Position numbers and translations under genes: made by a program. Shown here one piece after another: positions 60,186-64,000 of a DNA stretch of 64,000 bases (the stretch's first letter is position 1; each line of letters begins with the position of its first letter). Under the pieces are notes generated by a model. It saw only the letters and a program-made list of their open reading frames with translations. It had not been told where the DNA came from and did no database searches. This DNA comes from Myxococcota bacterium (GTDB taxonomy: Bacteria; Myxococcota_A; Bradymonadia; UBA7976; UBA1532), in contig CAUJDF010000044.1 of the NCBI GenBank assembly GCA_963169045.1, positions 1 to 64,000 on the forward strand, given 5' to 3'.

Positions 60186-63100
60186 TTACTGATTCAGGAA
60201 GTTCGCCGCACCGCCCTGAGGCGCGCCGTTGGCGTCGATCCAGGAGTCGAGGATCCGGCCGTTGTTGGGGTCGGCCAGCTTCTGGATCGTCTGGGCGTCG
60301 AGCGTGCCGGCCATCTCGGGGTTGGACGATCCGATGCGCTGCTTGCCGTCGGCGGTCAGGCGCGGGTGGCTGCTCGACGAGTTCGGCACGCCGTTGGCCT
60401 CGACGATCCGGTCGGAGTCGTACTTCACGTTGTTGGCGTTGAAGTTGTTGGCCGGCGGGCCCTGGTTGCAGAAGCCACGCTGGTCGCGCTGGTCGAGCGG
60501 GTTCTCGGGGCAGCCCTCCTCGTCGAAGAGCATCAGGCCGGTACCGAGGCCCGCCGCCATGTGGACGAAGAACGGCGAGTTGAGCTGGTTGCCGGGGTTC
60601 TGGCCGATGTGCTGCTTGAGCAGGTTGAAGTTGAGCTGCGCGAAGTTGTTGTTCGCGTAGGCGGCACGGAACGCGGCGTACTGAGCGCCGAACTGGGCCA
60701 ACGACGCGTCGTTCAGGTGGCAGGAGACGCAGTAGCGCGGGCCTTCCTTGTCGTCGGCGATCTTGCCGCGGATGGAGTGCGCCGCCATCTGGTTGTGCGC
60801 CAGCGCCGGGAAGGCGTTGCGCCCGGCGTTCGCGGGGTTGTTGCCTTCGCCGAGACGGTCGGAGAAGGCGAACGTGGCCGACTCGACGTTGTTCAGGTCC
60901 TGGTAGCGGTAGAACGTCTTCTCGGCAGGCGAGACCTGGGTGATCTTGCCCTTGCTGTTGATGCCGAGGGTCATCCAGATGGGGTTCTGGTAGATGAAGT
61001 CTGCGTTGGCCTGCTTGAAGAGAATGCGCTCGCCGGTGACGTTGCTGAAGAAGTAATTGTTCGGATTGACGTCGTACTGGGTCTTCAGGTGGCAGCCGAT
61101 GCAGTTGTTCTGCCACGAACCGTGGCAGGCGACGCAGTCCATGTTGTCCATGTGGCTGAACCCGTTGCGGATTCGGGTGGGATCGGCCTGCTGCGGGCCG
61201 ATGCCGTTGTCCGGGTTGCCGTCGGCGCGACCCATCGCGTACGAGGCCTTCGGGCTGAAGAGCGGGCGGCTGTTGATGGGGTGCGTACGGCCGTTGTTGA
61301 CGGTGACGTCGCGCACCTGCGGGATGTAGTGGCGTTCGCCCGTCAGGCGGCTCACGAGCCAGAAGTTGGCCTGCGCGTCCTTCGTGACGTGCCGCAGGGG
61401 GTTGCCCTCGGCGTCGACGACGCACTGCGCCTGCTTCTGGTCGTAGGTGGTGCACGCCGCCGTCGCCGCGTACGCCTCGACCTCGCCGTGACAGGACTGG
61501 CAGCGGATGAGGACGTTCTGGTCCTGGTGGCTCATCAGGCGGCCGTTGGCGGCCGGATCGGCGGTGCCGCCGCCGTGCAGATCGCGGCTGCCGTGGCAGT
61601 CGATGCAGCCGAGACCGGCCTCGTAGTGGACGTCGGGCGGCGTATCGTCGCGGTTGTCGCCGTCATAGTCCTCGAGGAGGATGTACTGGTTCGCGTTGCG
61701 GCCGTTGAAGGTCGCATTGGCCACGGCCGGGTCATAGAGGCGCTCGTCGTTGGCCGTGGTGGCGAACGTCACCGGGTTCGCCGGGTACTGCAGGTTGTTG
61801 ACGAGGTCCTGGTTCTGGTCGAGGCGGATGCCCCAGTACTGCAGCACCGTGCGATTGGAGCCCTGGTGGCAGCCGACGCACGCACGGTCGCTGATGCCGC
61901 GCTGGAAGGCGCCGTTGGGCAAGATCTTGGCCACGTTGCGGATCTGGTGCGACAGCACGTGGGCGCGCTCACCGGGAGCGATGGCGTCGGGGTTTGCCGG
62001 CTCGTTCTTCGGCACGTTCGGGTCGTTGCTGCGGCTGCGACCGTCGTAGCTGTACTCCATGTGGCACGCCGTGCATCCCGAGGATCGGAAGTCGGCGTAA
62101 CGGTCGTTCTGGCCGGCGCTGTAGAGGTGGCAGTCGCCGCACGTGATCGCGAACTGCGTGCTCGTGAGCATGTCGAGGTTGCTGCCAGCGCGCACGCGGT
62201 TCGGGCGCTCGGGATCTTCGGCGGCGTTGACCACGTCGTTCGCGAGGGCGGCGGCGCTGAGGCTGGCGTTCTGGCGGAACGGCCCGTCCCACTGTCCTCG
62301 CTCGGGGAACTCCACAAGGTGGCCCATCTCGCCGATCTCACGCGTGTTCGGGTTGTAGGCCGGGTTGCTCACGTCGCGCGGCGCGTAGTCGCCGAGGCTG
62401 TCGCCGTCCATGTGGCGGCCGCGGTGCTCGGGGATGGCGTTCTCGACGCCGGTGTGGAAGCGCGAGCCGGAGAAGAGGCCGACAGAGGTGGCGATGGGCG
62501 TCCGCGGCACCCACTGGGCGTGCTGGTTGAAGTGGCAGCCCTCGGCGCCGCAGCCGCGGCCCTGCTCGACGACCCGCAGGTCGCCGGGGTTGACGAACTG
62601 CAGGTAGTCGAGGTTCGTCCACTGTTTGTCGGGCTGGTCGGGCGACGTGTACTGCTCGGGCTCCAGCTTGTCGATGCCCGCCAGCGTGCGACGGTTGAAG
62701 AAGGCCTTCGGGTTGAGGACCTGGTACTGCCGGTCGCCGATGCCCGGGGGCGGCGGCACGTGGCTGCCGAGCTTTCCCGCACCTTTCGGGTTGCCGCCGT
62801 GGCAGCCGGTGCAGGGGATGTTCTCGGCGCCTTGGAAGGGGTGCGGGTTCGAGAGGCCGGGGCCCGAGTAGTCGTTGCGCTGACCGCCGTTGTGGCAGTT
62901 CATGCACGTCTCGAGCTCCTGAACGGGCGGCGGCGGGCTGCCGCCATCGGCGTCGGGGCCCGGCACGCCGCCGTCGGGCGCGGCGTTGCACGTCGGATCC
63001 GGGTTGCAGTAGCCGGGGTCGCATTCACAACAGGCCAGCCGGTACTGGAAGTTCGTCTCGGTGCAGCGGTTCAGCGCCGTGCAGTCGTACGTCTCGCCGC

Positions 63101-63287
63101 GGTACTCCGCCGCGCGGCAGTCGACGGGGCCGCCACCGTCGGGGGTGGGGCCCGGCGTCCCCATGTCGCTGCCGGGCGCGGGGGTATCTCCGCCGAAGTC
63201 GACCTGGTCCTCCCCGCAGCCGATGGCCGTCGCCAGAACGGCGCACAGCGCGAGGACGTGGATGCGTCCGTGGTGCGACCCCGCCAT
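60186..63287 (-). CDS. Large surface multiheme c-type cytochrome (~11 hemes)
   Basis: 1033 residues from ATG at 63287 (GGGGGGAGACGAC upstream). The lipobox is LATAIGCGED. The N-terminus has a Cys-rich non-heme cluster (CCECDPGYC) and a Pro/Asp linker. Ten CXXCH sites follow: CMNCH, CTGCH, CGDCH, CTACH, CVGCH, CIDCH, CQSCH, CVACH, CIGCH and CVSCH, plus one C-x4-CH (CGAEGCH). Distal histidines are plentiful. The domain between hemes 8 and 9 contains a long heme-free stretch (~150 residues). It is probably on the outer membrane in electron transfer to or from an extracellular partner. The substrate is unknown. Confidence 0.88.
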   Translation of the reverse strand: MAGSHHGRIHVLALCAVLATAIGCGEDQVDFGGDTPAPGSDMGTPGPTPDGGGPVDCRAAEYRGETYDCTALNRCTETNFQYRLACCECDPGYCNPDPTCNAAPDGGVPGPDADGGSPPPPVQELETCMNCHNGGQRNDYSGPGLSNPHPFQGAENIPCTGCHGGNPKGAGKLGSHVPPPPGIGDRQYQVLNPKAFFNRRTLAGIDKLEPEQYTSPDQPDKQWTNLDYLQFVNPGDLRVVEQGRGCGAEGCHFNQHAQWVPRTPIATSVGLFSGSRFHTGVENAIPEHRGRHMDGDSLGDYAPRDVSNPAYNPNTREIGEMGHLVEFPERGQWDGPFRQNASLSAAALANDVVNAAEDPERPNRVRAGSNLDMLTSTQFAITCGDCHLYSAGQNDRYADFRSSGCTACHMEYSYDGRSRSNDPNVPKNEPANPDAIAPGERAHVLSHQIRNVAKILPNGAFQRGISDRACVGCHQGSNRTVLQYWGIRLDQNQDLVNNLQYPANPVTFATTANDERLYDPAVANATFNGRNANQYILLEDYDGDNRDDTPPDVHYEAGLGCIDCHGSRDLHGGGTADPAANGRLMSHQDQNVLIRCQSCHGEVEAYAATAACTTYDQKQAQCVVDAEGNPLRHVTKDAQANFWLVSRLTGERHYIPQVRDVTVNNGRTHPINSRPLFSPKASYAMGRADGNPDNGIGPQQADPTRIRNGFSHMDNMDCVACHGSWQNNCIGCHLKTQYDVNPNNYFFSNVTGERILFKQANADFIYQNPIWMTLGINSKGKITQVSPAEKTFYRYQDLNNVESATFAFSDRLGEGNNPANAGRNAFPALAHNQMAAHSIRGKIADDKEGPRYCVSCHLNDASLAQFGAQYAAFRAAYANNNFAQLNFNLLKQHIGQNPGNQLNSPFFVHMAAGLGTGLMLFDEEGCPENPLDQRDQRGFCNQGPPANNFNANNVKYDSDRIVEANGVPNSSSSHPRLTADGKQRIGSSNPEMAGTLDAQTIQKLADPNNGRILDSWIDANGAPQGGAANFLNQ

Positions 63288-63525
63288 GTCGTCTCCCCCC
63301 CAGGCTCCGTCGGACGGCCGAGCGCCGTCTTCCGGTCAGAGTGCAATCGTCCGCCCTGGGAAGCAAGCACCAGACGTGCCAATGCGACAGATTCCGAAGG
63401 GCCGCGCATCGGCCGTTCAGCTGGGGTCGAGAGACCTGGGACGGTGAGGTCACAGTCGCCTGGCCCATCGCGACCGTGACCGCGGCGCGTGACTGGATGA
63501 CACCGGCGAGCTATAAGGGCCGGCG
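63288..63525. other. Divergent intergenic region
   Basis: 238 bases between the multiheme cytochrome (-) and the receiver-domain gene (+). No consensus -35/-10 pair on either strand was convincing. An in-frame stop at 63514 limits the plus-strand gene. Confidence 0.35.
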
Positions 63526-64000
63526 GTGGGCAGGCAACTCTCCGCGCAGCTTCTGGTCGTCGACGACGACGGCCGCGTCCTCCGGGCGTGCGAAGAGCTG
63601 TTCTCGCCGGCCGGCTACGTCGTGCGGACGGCTCGCACGGCCGAGGACGCGCTCGACGAGCTGAAGCGGCGGCCGCCGTCCGCGCTGGTCACCGAGGTCG
63701 CGCTCCCGGGCATGGACGGCCTGACCCTCGTGCGCCGGGCGCGGCAGGGCGCGCCGTCGCTGGCCGTCATCGTGCTGACGGCCCATCCGTCCGCGCTCAC
63801 GGCCTCGCGGGCCCTGCGGCTCGGCGTCGACGACTACCTCATCAAGCACGCCGACTCGATGGGACATCTGCGTCGCGCGGTCCCGCGGGCTCTCCAGCGG
63901 CGCTCCCACCAGGCGGAGACCTCGCGTCTGCTCGCCGAGCTGGCCGATCTCAACGAAGAGTTCCTGCGCAGCATCGTCGCCCTCGAGAAGGCCAACCTCG
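63526..64000 (+). CDS. Receiver-domain protein with Glu in place of phospho-Asp (3' partial)
   Basis: Starts at GTG 63526, the first start after an in-frame TAA at 63514, and runs off the right edge (158 codons seen). Residues ~8-125 form a CheY-like receiver: VVDDDG acidic pocket (11-16), PGMDG (61-65), VLTAH (Thr) and YLIKHAD (Lys). The phosphoacceptor position reads ALVTEVALP with Glu57, which may mimic phosphorylation. A coiled coil (ETSRLLAELADLNEEFL) follows and leads into an unseen output domain. Divergent from the cytochrome gene. Confidence 0.8.
   Translation, partial: MGRQLSAQLLVVDDDGRVLRACEELFSPAGYVVRTARTAEDALDELKRRPPSALVTEVALPGMDGLTLVRRARQGAPSLAVIVLTAHPSALTASRALRLGVDDYLIKHADSMGHLRRAVPRALQRRSHQAETSRLLAELADLNEEFLRSIVALEKANL

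Noticed and set aside
59325-63479. A 1384-codon open frame on the plus strand opposite the multiheme cytochrome
   Set aside because: It is a GC-driven antisense frame. The minus-strand product has a signal peptide and eleven heme motifs; the antisense translation is low-complexity Val/Arg/Ala-rich without domains.

Overview
This window is about 64 kb of very GC-rich DNA. It reads as an ordinary chromosomal stretch from a member of the Myxococcota (deltaproteobacterial lineage), probably an uncultured or polyangial type; that placement is an inference from gene style. The pointers are many lipoproteins with Pro-Asp-Ala-Gly-rich tails, Cys-rich 'DGDGD' calcium-type repeats, a MYXO-CTERM-like C-terminus, a DUF4388 protein, FHA and GAF signalling proteins, and surface multiheme cytochromes. 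No CRISPR array, insertion sequence, prophage or rRNA was seen. Three tRNAs are present: Cys, Lys and Glu. Genes are densely packed, and 4-base start/stop overlaps (ATGA, GTGA, TTGA) are common, so most genes lie in operons.

Layout. 1-3140 (+) is a partial Cys-rich surface protein with eight calcium-type repeats. 3153-15386 (-) is a long minus-strand run: a sigma-54 activator; a two-gene HTTM membrane module; lpxH; then polA, a GAF histidine kinase, a TPR/HEAT lipoprotein and a protein with a dead CHAT-like domain and a dead AAA-like domain. 15508-16119 (+) is a small radical-SAM activase-like gene. 16131-21256 (-) is an envelope cluster: a beta-helix lipoprotein, an IPT/TIG surface protein, a tetraheme lipoprotein and a PEGA/beta-barrel outer-membrane protein. 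21385-30921 (+) holds guaB-guaA, two small envelope proteins, an FHA/pseudo-GGDEF protein, mutL-miaA, cmk and a SCO1-like copper chaperone. hemH, tRNA-Cys and a single-domain response regulator follow on the minus strand.

32621-37396 (+) carries a CpsB-like PHP phosphatase, a UPF0104/LPG-synthase-like membrane protein, a VWA lipoprotein and a coiled-coil/TPR membrane protein. 37415-38420 (-) has a small membrane protein and sspB. 38578-43157 (+) is an operon of TPR membrane protein, DUF4388 protein, phoH and ybeY. 43141-47628 (-) runs zapA, fthC, rny, acyl carrier protein, acyl-ACP reductase-like protein and an unknown gene. tRNA-Lys and tRNA-Glu (+) end in a bidirectional terminator. 47962-54593 (-) is sucA-sucB-lpd plus a ferritin-like diiron protein. 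54731-63287 is mostly minus-strand envelope genes: a lipoprotein, a metallophosphoesterase, an oligopeptide-binding-like lipoprotein, and a surface cytochrome pair with about 11 CXXCH-type heme sites. A response regulator with its phosphoacceptor Asp replaced by Glu runs off the right edge.

The most interesting points are: (1) an acyl-ACP reductase-like gene paired with its own ACP, with a diiron enzyme nearby; (2) a split HTTM module reminiscent of SdpAB peptide maturation; (3) two multiheme c-type cytochrome loci, one paired with an outer-membrane barrel, suggesting electron transfer across or at the outer membrane; (4) a set of pseudo-enzymes with intact folds but lost catalytic residues (CHAT/AAA-like, GGDEF, a receiver domain, and the MutL endonuclease site). 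All functions are inferred from sequence reading only; no database search was run.
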